Shown here: one piece after another, positions 37,241-47,102 of the stretch
How the letters are laid out: each line of letters starts with the position of its first letter
How positions within the stretch are numbered: position 1 is the stretch's first letter
From: Unio delphinus
Lineage: Eukaryota; Mollusca; Bivalvia; Unionida; Unionidae
Length of the DNA: 64,000 nt
NCBI GenBank assembly: GCA_029339505.1
Contig: JAQISU010001235.1
Span: 38,464,315-38,528,314, forward strand
Direction of reading: 5' to 3'
Program-made: the position numbers and the translations under genes
The notes under the pieces: model-generated
What the model was told of the DNA's origin: nothing
The model's database searches: none
Seen by the model: only the letters and a program-made list of their open reading frames with translations

Positions 37241-37780
37241 GTGTTAGTGAATTTGAACCATGCTGGGTATGGAGTATGGAGGACAAGAAACCTCAGTGTC
37301 CACACGAAGATCCGTATCTTCAAGAGCAACGTGTTGAGCGTCCTTTTGTACGGCTCAGAGTGTTGGAAGTCCACTGCGAACATAGAACACAAGCTCGAAG
37401 TGTTTCAAACCAAATGCCTGCGACGTATCATGAGGATCTTCAGGCCAAACACGATCTCAAATGAGGAACTTCGGCACAGAGTGGGTGCAAGCACCATCTC
37501 TGAGATCATTTCAACTCGGCGATGGAGATGGCTCGGACATGTCTGCAGAATGCCTCCTGACTCACTACCAAGGGTGGCACTGAGATGGACCCCACAGGGG
37601 AAAAGAAACCGTGGCAGACCCAAAGAGACCTGGCGACGAACAGTGGAGAGAGACCTTAAGACCAGAGGCCTCACCTATCAGACCGCCCCTGCAATAGCTG
37701 CCGACAGACGGAAATGGTGCTCCCTTGCTGTTGCCTCAAGCACCAGACGGCGCAGAGAGGATTGATTGATTGATTGGGTT
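37241..37780 (+). pseudogene. 3' end of a non-LTR retrotransposon ORF2
   Basis: An open frame of about 174 codons reads VHTKIRIFKSNVLSVLLYGS, then ECWK, a FQTKCLRRIMRI block, RRWRWLGHVCRM, GKRNRGRPKETWRRTVERDL and RRKWCSLAVAS. This is the post-RT C-terminal region of a LINE. The reading frame is intact to its stop and is followed by a short GATTGATTGATTG tail, the kind of microsatellite 3' end used by several LINE clades. The 5' part, including the RT core, is absent, as expected for 5' truncation during retrotransposition. It interrupts the 42-bp satellite. Confidence 0.75.
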
Positions 37781-38351
37781 CGTTAGTAGTGATTTTAGGC
37801 ACAAGCCGAATGACTGTCCCTTTCAGTAACATAGTCCATATTAAAATTCAGCGGTGTATACAAGTATTGTGATTGAAAAGGCAGCATTTATGGTTGGAAA
37901 TCAGTAAATTATAGAATGGAATCAATAAGTTGGAACTTGGTAGGTACCGTTTATGTGGCCATAGTGGAAAATGGGCGTATGTATATGAGCGTGATACGCC
38001 GGAAATTCTGTGGATTGACTGGCCTAGGGTCGCGCAGTTAAATATTTCCCAGTTAGTAAGGGAATACTGGTGTCATTTCTATGGCATGACAAGCTATCGG
38101 TACGGAAAACGGATGATAATGAATAAAAACCATGCAAAGGTGCAGTTAATGGACGTTTGGGCAAGTTGTCTCCTCTGGGTCGCCAATTGATTAGAGCAAA
38201 GATTATTAGTTATAGCAGACACGTCTTTTTTTCCATTTTACAACTCAAGTTGTAAGGAAGTCTTTGGAAATTTGGGGAAAACTTATGACTTCCAGCGTGA
38301 CTCGCGCCAGGGTTTTGACACCGCTCGGTCAAGTGAATACCCCTGTGCGTG
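37781..38351. other. no gene seen
   Basis: Sequence between the LINE tail and the satellite. An 86-codon open frame at 37930-38190 has no recognisable motif and is left uncalled. Confidence 0.35.
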
Positions 38352-39405
38352 TAACACTATTTTAAAAATGCAATGCTCCAGTCTCTCTTATGATGAAAGC
38401 TATTTTAAAAAGGCAATACTCCAGTCTCTCTTATGATGAAAGCTATTTTAAAAATGCAATGCTCCAGTCTCTCTTATGATGAAAGCTATTTTAAAAATGC
38501 AATGCTCCAGTCTCTCTTATGATGAAAGCTATTTTAAAAATGCAATGCCCCAGTCTCTCTTATGATGAAAGATTTTTTAAAATGCAATGCACCAGTCTCC
38601 CTTATGATGAAAGCTATTTAAAAATGCAATGCACTATTCCTCTGATGATGAAAGCTATTTTAAAATGCAATGACCCATTCTCCCTTATGATGAAAGCTAT
38701 TTTAAAATGCAATGCCACAGTCTCTCTTATGATGAAAGCTATTTTAAAAATGCAATGCACCAGTCTCCCTTATGATGAAAGCTACTTTAAAAATGCAATG
38801 CCCCATTCTCCCTTATGATGAAAGCTATTTTAAAATGCAATGCTCCAGTCTCTCTTATGATGAAAGATTTTTTAAAATGCAATGCTCCAGTCTCTCTTAT
38901 GATGAAAGCTATTTTAAAAATGCAATGCCCCAGTCTCCCTTATGATGAAAGCTATTTTAAAATGCAATGCCCCAGTCTCTCTTATGATGAAAGATTTTTT
39001 TTAAAATGCAATGCATCAGTCTCCCTTATGATGAAAGCTATTTTAAAAATGCAATGCACCAGTCTCCCTTATGATGAAAGCTATTTTTAAAATGCAATGC
39101 CCCATTCTCCCTTATGATGAAAGCTATTTTAAAATGCAATGCCACAGTCTCTCTTATGATGAAAGCTATTTTAAAAATGCAATGCACCAGTCTCCCTTAT
39201 GATGAAAGCTATTTTAGAAATGCAATGCACCAGTCTCCCTTATGATGAAAGCTACTTTAAAAATGCAATGCCCCATTCTCCCTTATGATGAAAGCTATTT
39301 TAAAATGCAATGCCCCATTCTCCCTTATGATGAAAGCTATTTTAAAAATGCAATGCCCCATTCTCCCTTATGATGAAAGCTATTTTGAAAATGCATCTTG
39401 CATTT
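38352..39405. repeat. 42-bp satellite array
   Basis: About 24 copies of a 42-43-bp unit (TTATGATGAAAGCTATTTTA plus AAAATGCAATGC and a variable CCCCAGTCTCTC, CACCAGTCTCCC or CCCCATTCTCCC segment). Variants alternate in blocks, so the array grew by duplication of multi-unit segments. Single-base length changes in the A run break any reading frame repeatedly. Confidence 0.95.
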
Positions 39406-39833
39406 ACTGAACACAGCAAACAATGTCGTGCTGAAAACCATGAATTTGAAACTTGGCACAGTTATTACAGAGGTGTCAATAATAAATTTTACAGTTTGAA
39501 AAGGGGTGGAACAGATCAGGTTCATTGAGGTCAAAGGTCAAAGGGTAAAATGTTTGCTAATTCTTCTATCATTACTATATGGAAGAGAGTGAATTTGCTT
39601 TGTCGTCAATTTTTTCTTACCTTCATCAATCATGAATTAAATGAAACATTTTTACTATACATTTCTGTTACTTAATGCAACAGTTCTAAACCTGAGTTCC
39701 GGTGCTCTAAGACTTTTAATTTCCCCATGTTTAAGGTCACTATAATACACACACAATACACAATACAATGCACAATACAATACACAATACTGCCACAATG
39801 CATATTGTGTAAGCAAGAGCAAAATAAGCATAA

Positions 39834-40780
39834 TGTTAGCTTATTTTCATGCTTAACATCCATGGTAATGTAGACTTTTGTTAGCTTATTTTCATGCTTA
39901 ACATCCATGGTAATGTAGACTTTTGTTAGCTTATTTTCATGCTTAACATCCATGGTAATGTAGACTTTTGTTAGCTTATTTTCATGCTTAACATCCATGG
40001 TAATGTAGACTTTTGTTAGCTTATTTTCATGCTTAACATCCATGGTAATGTAGACTTTTGTTAGCTTATTTTCATGCTTAACATCCATGGTAATGTAGAC
40101 TTTTGTTAGCTTATTTTCATGCTTAACATCCATGGTAATGTAGACTTTTGTTAGCTTATTTTCATGCTTAACATCCATGGTAATGTAGACTTTTGTTAGC
40201 TTATTTTCATGCTTAACATCCATGGTAATGTAGACTTTTGTTAGCTTAATTTCATGCTTAACATCCATGGTAATGTAGACTTTTGTTAGCTTATTTTCAT
40301 GCTTAACATCCATGGTAATGTAGACTTTTGTTAGCTTATTTTCATGCTTAACATCCATGGTAATGTAGACTTTTGTTAGCTTATTTTCATGCTTAACATC
40401 CATGGTAATGTAGACTTTTGTTAGCTTATTTTCATGCTTAACATCCATGGTAATGTAGACTTTTGTTAGCTTATTTTCATGCTTAACATCCATGGTAATG
40501 TAGACTTTTGTTAGCTTATTTTCATGCTTAACATCCATGGTAATGTAGACTTTTGTTAGCTTATTTTCATGCTTAACATCCATGGTAATGTAGACTTTTG
40601 TTAGCTTATTTTCATGCTTAACATCCATGGTAATGTAGACTTTTGTTAGCTTATTTTCATGCTTAACATCCATGGTAATGTAGACTTTTGTTAGCTTATT
40701 TTCATGCTTAACATCCATGGTAATGTAGACTTTTGTTAGCTTATTTTCATGCTTAACATCCATGGTAATGTAGACTTTTG
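39834..40780. repeat. homogeneous 45-bp minisatellite, 21 copies
   Basis: Twenty-one head-to-tail copies of a 45-bp unit (GTTAGCTTATTTTCATGCTT followed by AACATCCATGGTAATGTAGA). The only internal difference I find is a T to A change at 40249. The minus strand is open for 384 codons across it, with a 15-residue unit KVYITMDVKHENKLT preceded by a hydrophobic MQSFLIFISSCMLAS. No homology to a known protein family was recognised. The default reading is a recently expanded minisatellite. Confidence 0.95.
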
Positions 40781-41205
40781 TTGAGGCCAGCATACACGAT
40801 GATATGAATATAAGAAATGATTGCACACATTTTAATATTTAAAGTGATGCTTTACGGTTTCGTTTTTTGCTTATTGTTAGATTGTTAAAGAAAAATAATT
40901 TCAGTTTCCTGAATGGCTATTAAAGAAAGACATTGTATATCTTAGGTATTGTTAAAAGAACTTTTATTCTCTTTATTTTGGTGTATGCTTGGTTATTTGG
41001 ATTATTTAGTATACAGCTTGGCCTTAATTCAGAGATGTGCATCTATTAAAAAATATGCGAGCTTTTTCTGGTGATTTCCACTTCCTGGACTTTAGCGGCA
41101 AATGGTTATAAAAAACGAGGTGATAGCTTTTTTTTTTTTTACATTCGATATATTATGTAAGTAATTTATTTCACTTTCTGAAGCTGCTATTGTCTACTCT
41201 GAACT
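40781..41205. other. no gene seen
   Basis: AT-rich flank of the minisatellite. Related to 36410-36700 by several shared phrases. Confidence 0.4.
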
Positions 41206-41450
41206 TTTTTCCTATTTAAAAAACTGCTAAAGATGTGAATTACAGACTAATTCAAGCCTATTTAAAAAACTGCTAAAGATGTGAATTACAGACTAATTCA
41301 AGCCTATTTAAAAAACTGCTAAAGATGTGAATTACAGACTAATTCAGGCCTATTTAAAAAACTGCTAAAGATGTGAATTACAGACTAATTCAAGCCTATT
41401 TAAAAAAACTGCTAAAGATGTGAATTACAGATTAATTCAAGCCGACTTTC
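41206..41450. repeat. 46-bp minisatellite
   Basis: Five copies of a 46-bp unit (CTATTTAAAAAACTGCTAAA then GATGTGAATTACAGACTAAT). The last has one extra A and one substitution. Confidence 0.95.
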
Positions 41451-41877
41451 GAGCACACATGATTAGTAATTTTAAGCTGTATGCTTAAATCTTGACCAAG
41501 TTCCACAAGTACAATATTTAAAGAAATTTCAGCCACAATACACGAATGTAACAAAGGTATGCCAACAACCTATTCATTGTTGCAAATTACTATTTGCAGA
41601 GCGACACTTTAAGGCCAACTATATATCCAGGGAAATCCCATGCTCAAAGTAGCTTCAAATGAGAAGCAGCGATACTGTACCAAAATTTTCAAGATGGCCA
41701 ATGCGGTGACCATATTGGATGTCGGAGCTGCACCATATTTAGTTAGGGGAAATTAGACCATAGGATGAATGTGTGTGCAGAGTTTCAAGGTAATCCTTCA
41801 GATAGTTTAGGAGTAGTCACAATAAACTTGTGCAAACAGATGGACAGACATCGGAGCACAGATGACGGACACCATCT
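41451..41877. other. no gene seen
   Basis: Continues the dispersed repeat shared with 36770-36900. It also carries TTTTCAAGATGGCCAATG, a phrase of the degenerate family seen at 4100-4700 and 61430-62620. Confidence 0.4.
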
Positions 41878-41907
41878 CATCCCATAGGGGCCCCGAGTGG
41901 TCTAAAG

Positions 41908-44378
41908 CAGTGGTCCCCAACCGCCGGGCCACGGACGGGTACAATAGTACCGGGCCGCCCAAGGAACATTAAATTATTTCCATTTTATTTACTGTGGTGT
42001 ATTTCTCTCGGGTTTGTGCGACTTTCCATGGACGAGAGGTTAACCGGGAGCTGAGAGACGTCACCTAAAGCCGCACCAATAATGCGCATGCGCAAAATAT
42101 CGTGATATCGGGGCGGTTTTAGGTGACGTCTGGAGCTGAGCGGCTGCAAGCGGCAGTGGTGTTCTAGCTTTGGTGGAGAGAAGGTGTGTATCGCTCTTCT
42201 CTCTGTTCACCGGTACTTTCTCATGTTTAACAGTGCTTGGTGTACGTGTATATTGTGTTTGCTCAAATTTAACCCATAAATTAGCAAAAATGAGTATGAA
42301 ACAGACGTCGTTAGAAAGTTTCATTGGGAAAAAGAAAAGGCCCAGTGAAGAGACAGAAGAAGAGCCTTCAACATCAAAGAAACATATAACTTTTAACAGA
42401 CAATACCATGAGTCCTACTTGAAATATGGATTTATCGGGACAGGTGATTCCCACACACCAACCCCGCTCTGCATAGTTTGCGGCGACCAGCTCTCTAATG
42501 AGGCAATGAAACCTTCAAAACTGCTTCGCCACTTGAACGCAAAGCACCCTGGATTAAAAGACAAAGCCCCTGAAGTATTTTGAAGAAAAATAAACGGGAA
42601 CACGATGGACATAAGAAATTTATGAGGTCCACCATATCAATAAAGGAGAATGCACTGAGAGCATCATATTTGGTGGCTAACCGTATTGCTAAGGCTAAAA
42701 AGCCATTCATTATCGGTGAAGAATTGATCTTGCCATCCACTAAAGACATTTGCCGTGAACGTCTAGGAGAGGCTGCTGTGGAAAAGATAGCACATGTGCC
42801 TTTGTCGGCTAGCACTGTGACTAGGCGCATTGAGTAAATAGCCGAAGACATTGAGACACAATTGTTGGAGAGGATTAATACATCACCGTGGTACGCACTC
42901 CAGGTTGACGAATCTACAGATATCGACAACAAGGCAATACTACTTTTTTATGTGCGATATCTATATCAGAAGGATGTGCATGAGGATTTGTTATGTGCAC
43001 TATCTTTGCCAACCAACACCACAGGAGCAGAACTGTTCAAGTCACTGGATGGTTATATATCAGGACAACTCAAATGGTCCTTTTGTGTCGGCATATGCAC
43101 AGACGGAGCTGCTGCCATGACCGGACGACTGTCTGGTTTAACTGCTCGGATTAAGGAGGTTGCACCTGAGAGTGAATCTATGCATTGTATCATTCACAAG
43201 GAAATGCTGGCAAGCCGAAAAATGTCACCGGAATTTAACAGCGTATTGATTGATGTCGTTAAAGTTATTAACCACATCAAAGCACACGCCCTTAACTCGC
43301 GCCTGTTTGAGCAGCTTTGTGAGGAGATGGACGTAGAACACAGATGCCTTCTCTTAGACACAGAAATAAGATGGTTATCCAGAGGAAAATCGCTAACCAG
43401 AGTATTATGAATTACGATAGCCATTGCAAAGATTTCTCACAGAAAAGAAGTCACCGCTGGCAGCACATTTCAGTGACAAGGTATGGGTCGCAAAACTGGC
43501 TTACCTGTGTGACATATTCAGCCTGCTCAAAGAACTCAATCTGTCCCTTCAGGGGAAAATTACAACTGTTTTCAAGTTGGCAGACAAAGTAGCTGCATTT
43601 AAAGCCAAACTGGAGTTGTGGGGACGGCGCGTGAACAGAGGCATTTTGGACATGTTTCAGACATTAGTTGGGATTTTAGGCGAGAATGAGCCTGAGCATT
43701 CATTCTCCCAGTTGGTGCACGATCACCTGTCTTTGCTTTTAAAAGAGTTCGAGCGCTACTTCCCAACCACAAAAGACCCACGAACTGGTAAGGAATGGAT
43801 CCGCGACCCATTTGTCAACAAACCATGCGAATCTAGCATGTCTGTGCAAGAAGAAGATCAACTGCTGGAGATTGCAAATGACGGCGGCCTTAAAACTACG
43901 TTCGATACAACAACTCTGCCGGTGTTCTGGATTAAAGTCATGGCGGAATACCCTGAGATTGCCACCACAGCATTTAAATCCCTATTGCCATTTCCGACAT
44001 CCTATCTGTGTGAAGCGGGGTTTTCTGCAGTGACAGCAACCAAAACAAAAGAACGGAATAAACTGGACATAAGCAACACACTTCGGGTGTCATTGTCTCC
44101 TATTACCCCCAGATGGAACCGTCTCGTTGCAAAGAAACAAGCTCAGGGTTCTCATTGATTTAGCGTTCTAGTGAGTTAAAATTTTAAATCACTTTATATT
44201 CAGTTTTTGGTGTAACTGTATTTTATTTTGAAGGCATGTTTAAATACAATTAAATTAAAATTATTAAATCAAAACAATCTAAAATATAAACAATCAACGT
44301 CCCCACCCCCTCAGCGGGCCGCGGTAAAATTATCAAACGTTGACCGGTCCGCGGCGATAAAAAGGTTGGGGACCACTG
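41908..44378 (+). mobile_element. hAT transposon (ZBED-like), 2.47 kb
   Basis: The terminal inverted repeats CAGTGGTCCCCAACC and GGTTGGGGACCACTG are perfect inverses, with a perfect 8-bp target duplication GTCTAAAG at 41900-41907 and 44379-44386. Sub-terminal CGCCGGGCCACGGACGGGT and CCGGTCCGCGGCGATAA are GC-rich, imperfect inverses. The element has the length of an autonomous hAT, but its transposase frame is broken. Confidence 0.95.
42290..44158 (+). pseudogene. hAT transposase (BED finger, ZBED5-like), inactivated
   Basis: The frame starts at ATG 42290 (MSMKQTSLESFIGKKK). A BED-type finger follows near residues 57-88 (CIVCGDQLSNEAMKPSK, then LLRHLNAKHP). The RNase H-like hAT core has its first aspartate in LQVDEST (codon 42907) and its second in CTDGAAAMTG (codon 43102). 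The C-terminal region SYLCEAGFSAVTATKTKER corresponds to the hAT dimerisation/catalytic Glu block. Four defects are visible: a one-base shift at the T run 42578-42581, an in-frame TAA at 42835-42837, a one-base shift near 43405-43410 and an in-frame TAG at 43418-43420. The layout matches vertebrate/invertebrate ZBED5-type hAT proteins. It would excise and reinsert elements with the termini listed above if intact. Confidence 0.9.
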
Positions 44379-44615
44379 GTCTAAAGCGCTCTCCGTTACG
44401 GATCACTGCCATCTCACCTCTGTCTGCGTGGGTTCGAGTCTCAGATTCGGACAATGTGGATATGTGAAAGAGCTTGCCATTAGCTTCTCGTGGGTCGGTG
44501 GTTATTTCTGGGATTTTTCCTCCACCATTAATACTTGCCGCCATGTATAGCCTATCGTGTGCTGAAAAATGGCGTTAAACTATACAACAACAATAACAAC
44601 ATCCCATCCCATAGG

Positions 44616-44854
44616 CCCCTCTAATCTACGACAGCTAAAATTAAATGACTACAAGGTTAAATAAACCCAACACTTACGTTTGATTAACAAACAGTGGCGG
44701 TGCAAGGATTGTGTGGGGTGGGAGGAGGAAATTGCGCTCGGGTGTCAGGCAAAGGATGCCGTTGGGGGCTGTGCTTTTTATTTAAGCTGAAATTTTCACA
44801 ATATTTCGCCATAGATTAGCAAATACAGTAGTGTAACAGTTTTAAAACTGCTGG
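44616..44854. other. spacer between nested SINE/hAT and the Polinton
   Basis: A mixed-composition spacer with a GTGGGGTGGGAGGAGG stretch. No gene was recognised. It ends at the proposed insertion site GTTAAC (44855-44860). Confidence 0.5.
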
Positions 44855-44860
44855 GTTAAC

Positions 44861-45143
44861 AGTAGCAGCAGAGGAGGCGTATTGGACAACGTTTTTAAAC
44901 AAGTTTTCAATGGATTAAGGCTTAAAACAATGAAATCAGGCAAAAGAGAGGCGAATCAGACAAAAAAAAAATCAATGAAATCAGGCAAAAAATAATAATG
45001 AAAAATCAATGAAATCAGTCAAAGAAAAAATCAATGAAATCAGTCAAAGAAAAAATAATGAAATCAAAATAAAGAAAGCCTCCATTTGCCAAACGAAACG
45101 TCTTCAGCCGAATATTTTATCAAGTCCGATACGATATCGTGTC
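44861..45143 (+). repeat. Polinton left terminal inverted repeat
   Basis: Begins AGTAGCAGCAGAGGAGGCGT and contains an internal series of ATCAATGAAATCAGGCAAA-type subrepeats. It ends at GATATCGTGTC. It matches the inverse of the right end with only a few substitutions plus indels in the subrepeat zone. The innermost ~40 bp equal the 3' end of the ATPase gene. A G16 run (45156-45171) follows just inside. Confidence 0.92.
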
Positions 45144-45219
45144 CCAGACCTTGTCGGGGGGGGGGGGGGGGAAATCCCTTCAGGATGAAAATCCTTAGGA
45201 CGAAAATCCTTTCAGGATT

Positions 45220-46575
45220 TCACAAACAGATTCGTAAAACTTCGTCTTGTAAATCAATTAGATTATTGGACTGGTCAGTGAGTTTGAAATTAATTCTGGT
45301 TAATGAATTATTATGACATCGCATATAGACTGGATTAATTGGGGATTCAATGATTAGAAACCCTGGAGGAGCTGTTGGTGCAAATGAATACAAAATATAT
45401 CCTTGCTGAGCTTGATTTAATCGTTCGAGATTTATTTGATAGCTTCCTTCGATAACATCACATACTAAATTGATCGCTATCACCGATGAAATATTCACGT
45501 TTTCAGGAGCGATATGCCTGTCACCACCATCTGGGTCATAATTATGTGTCAGGATTTTTATTTCCGGTGATGTTGTTTTTTTCCATGCATCATGAATTAT
45601 TTTAAAACCAATATCGATGGTGTCACTGAGAGATTTTTGTAGTTCTGGTACGTTATATCCTGGTATTTTGAATGCTGGAATATCTTTGACGGAGATTTTA
45701 TACCCATTTGCAAATAAATCTCTTGTTTCAAGACTACTGTCACCTAATACCTCTTGAATAATTTGTGAATGAAATGTTTCCATATCATTGATGATTTTGT
45801 TACATGTTTCTACAACGCTGATAAATTCATATCGGGTGAGAGAGCCTGATTTAAGAGATATTAACAACAGTGAAAAATCATTATTGAACGCTGTGAAATT
45901 TTCAGTGATTTTATCCCGTCGAATTAAGTAGTATTTTCTCTTAGTGAAGGGATCTGTCACTCCATTAAAAAAATTCATTATATTGTAATCGCTATAGCTT
46001 TTTACTGGATTATCAGATTTTATCCTGTCTGTGATATAATCAGTTTTTTGTGGTTCTGATAAATCAACGGTTTTCCACCCTGGTGGTAATTCAGGCCATC
46101 CTAGTACGGTCCTTATTGAGCTTTGATAGATATCTACGACGTATCCTTCTGTGCTTATTTCAATGGCAGATGATAGTGTTGGCTCATGAACCGTTATAGC
46201 TATTTTTGATTCTGCTCCAGTAATCGATTTTATTCTACGTTGCAATTCGTTATTGATTTGTTCGATTTGGTATGATCCGGTTGGTATGGAAACAACGTTC
46301 CAGTCTGGGGTACCGTCGTCTTTATTCTTATTTGCAAATACCAGTGAATTATTCGGTTGTTGACCACCAAATGATTTTGACCTAATATTTGGCCAACTGT
46401 GGTATACTCGTAATTTTGCTAGTGCGATTTCCTTCACTGGGACCGGAGAGGGGAAATTCACACTGAATTCTGGATTCGTTGAGGTTATTGAGATCATGCT
46501 TGTTTGTACTGGGTTTGTGTTCTCCACTATTTCTTGAAGTAATTCCATCTGTGTTGTCATTGCTATTATACTCAT
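45220..46575 (-). CDS. penton-like minor capsid protein (Polinton)
   Basis: 451 codons. The N-terminal third has FSVNFPSPVPVKEIALAKL and VYHSWPNI, then PTGSYQIEQINNEL. The C-terminal end has an LVCDVIEGSY strand, ILYSFAPTAPPGF and a closing LTDQSNNLIDL block followed by DEVLRI. That closing block is characteristic of the single-jelly-roll minor capsid (penton) proteins of metazoan Polintons, which form the five-fold vertices of the particle. The middle (about residues 190-330) is a long insert without recognised fold, which makes the protein longer than a bare jelly roll. The start is uncertain: an in-frame stop lies 12 bases upstream of ATG 46575, and the next ATGs are at codons 6 and 10. 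The first codons overlap the membrane-protein gene in another frame. The gene is open throughout. Function is inferred from motif resemblance and neighbours. Confidence 0.6.
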   Translation of the reverse strand: MSIIAMTTQMELLQEIVENTNPVQTSMISITSTNPEFSVNFPSPVPVKEIALAKLRVYHSWPNIRSKSFGGQQPNNSLVFANKNKDDGTPDWNVVSIPTGSYQIEQINNELQRRIKSITGAESKIAITVHEPTLSSAIEISTEGYVVDIYQSSIRTVLGWPELPPGWKTVDLSEPQKTDYITDRIKSDNPVKSYSDYNIMNFFNGVTDPFTKRKYYLIRRDKITENFTAFNNDFSLLLISLKSGSLTRYEFISVVETCNKIINDMETFHSQIIQEVLGDSSLETRDLFANGYKISVKDIPAFKIPGYNVPELQKSLSDTIDIGFKIIHDAWKKTTSPEIKILTHNYDPDGGDRHIAPENVNISSVIAINLVCDVIEGSYQINLERLNQAQQGYILYSFAPTAPPGFLIIESPINPVYMRCHNNSLTRINFKLTDQSNNLIDLQDEVLRICL

Positions 46576-47029
46576 GTTGTTGTATTTCTAATTTTGACAT
46601 CGCAGAATCATATATATCTACCATCGCTGAAAACTCACTCTCTGATATAATTGTATCATCGAGAGATGACGATATCAATGAGGATAATTGCGAGTATGCG
46701 GTTGATACAACATGAAATTTAATCACATAGTCTTGTAGTTTCCGTTGGCTGCATGATGATATTTTTTTTGTTATTATTGAAATAATTCCAGCGATTGTTG
46801 TTGCCGCAGAAATGCAAATTGGAACAGCTATCGGGGCCATCATTGTCACTAAAGACAGTATAATACCGGCTCCGGTGATTACATCACTCACAGCGTCTAC
46901 AGTAACATCAATTGCGGTAATTCTCCTGCGATATTTTTTAATTTTCATTGCATACTCCTCAGACAGGGTTTTGAGTCTATTTTGAAATTCTCTGACCTGA
47001 TCATAACGATATTGCGATGATGAAATCAT
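46382..47029 (-). CDS. membrane protein of the Polinton virion block
   Basis: 215 codons, unnamed. Residues 18-38 are charged (KIKKYRRR) and residues 51-88 are strongly hydrophobic (ITGAGIILSL to AGIISIITKK), long enough for a helical hairpin or two membrane spans. After residue 130 the protein is hydrophilic (YNSNDNTDGITSRNSG). A basic segment before a glycine/alanine-rich hydrophobic pair, lying next to the capsid genes, recurs in animal Polintons. The exact role is unknown. Its last ~194 bases overlap the start of the penton-like gene in a different frame, so either the tail is truly dual-coding or one of the two ends is shorter than called. A perfect 16-bp palindrome lies 10 bp upstream of the ATG. 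Confidence 0.6.
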   Translation of the reverse strand: MISSSQYRYDQVREFQNRLKTLSEEYAMKIKKYRRRITAIDVTVDAVSDVITGAGIILSLVTMMAPIAVPICISAATTIAGIISIITKKISSCSQRKLQDYVIKFHVVSTAYSQLSSLISSSLDDTIISESEFSAMVDIYDSAMSKLEIQQHEYNSNDNTDGITSRNSGEHKPSTNKHDLNNLNESRIQCEFPLSGPSEGNRTSKITSIPQLAKY

Positions 47030-47039
47030 TTTTATTTTA

Positions 47040-47055
47040 AAAACGCTAGCGTTTT
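47040..47055. promoter_or_regulatory. palindrome upstream of the membrane-protein gene
   Basis: AAAACGCTAGCGTTTT, a perfect 16-bp palindrome 10 bp before the start codon of the minus-strand gene. A sister palindrome with the same AAAAC..CTAG..GTTTT plan sits upstream of another gene in this block (50907-50922). A promoter or RNA-structure role is inference. Confidence 0.4.
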
Positions 47056-47102
47056 CAATTACGATTTCAATTGAAACCGTTAGTGAAATTGCTTTGCAAT
47101 TT

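Larger units (their letters stand above)
41889..44604 (+). repeat. tRNA-derived SINE, family B, split by a hAT transposon
   Basis: The SINE head GGCCCCGAGTG lies left of the hAT insertion. The rest runs from 44387 (CGCTCTCCGTTACGGATCAC, B box GGGTTCGAGTCTCAG) to GCGTTAAACTATACAACAAC. Its own 11-bp target duplication CATCCCATAGG is at 41878-41888 and 44605-44615. Removing the hAT and one copy of its duplication leaves a continuous SINE of about 230 bp. Confidence 0.9.

Noticed and set aside
37930..38190. 86-codon ORF with a protein-like look (LGRYRLCGHSGKWAYVYE)
   Set aside because: It may be a piece of a decayed element, but no family could be named and no second piece was found nearby.
39834..40780. 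CRISPR-like regular array
   Set aside because: The units are head to tail without unique spacers and the context is an animal genome, so this is a minisatellite.
45086..45316. Plus-strand ORF at the left TIR
   Set aside because: It crosses the TIR and a G16 run and has no recognised motif.
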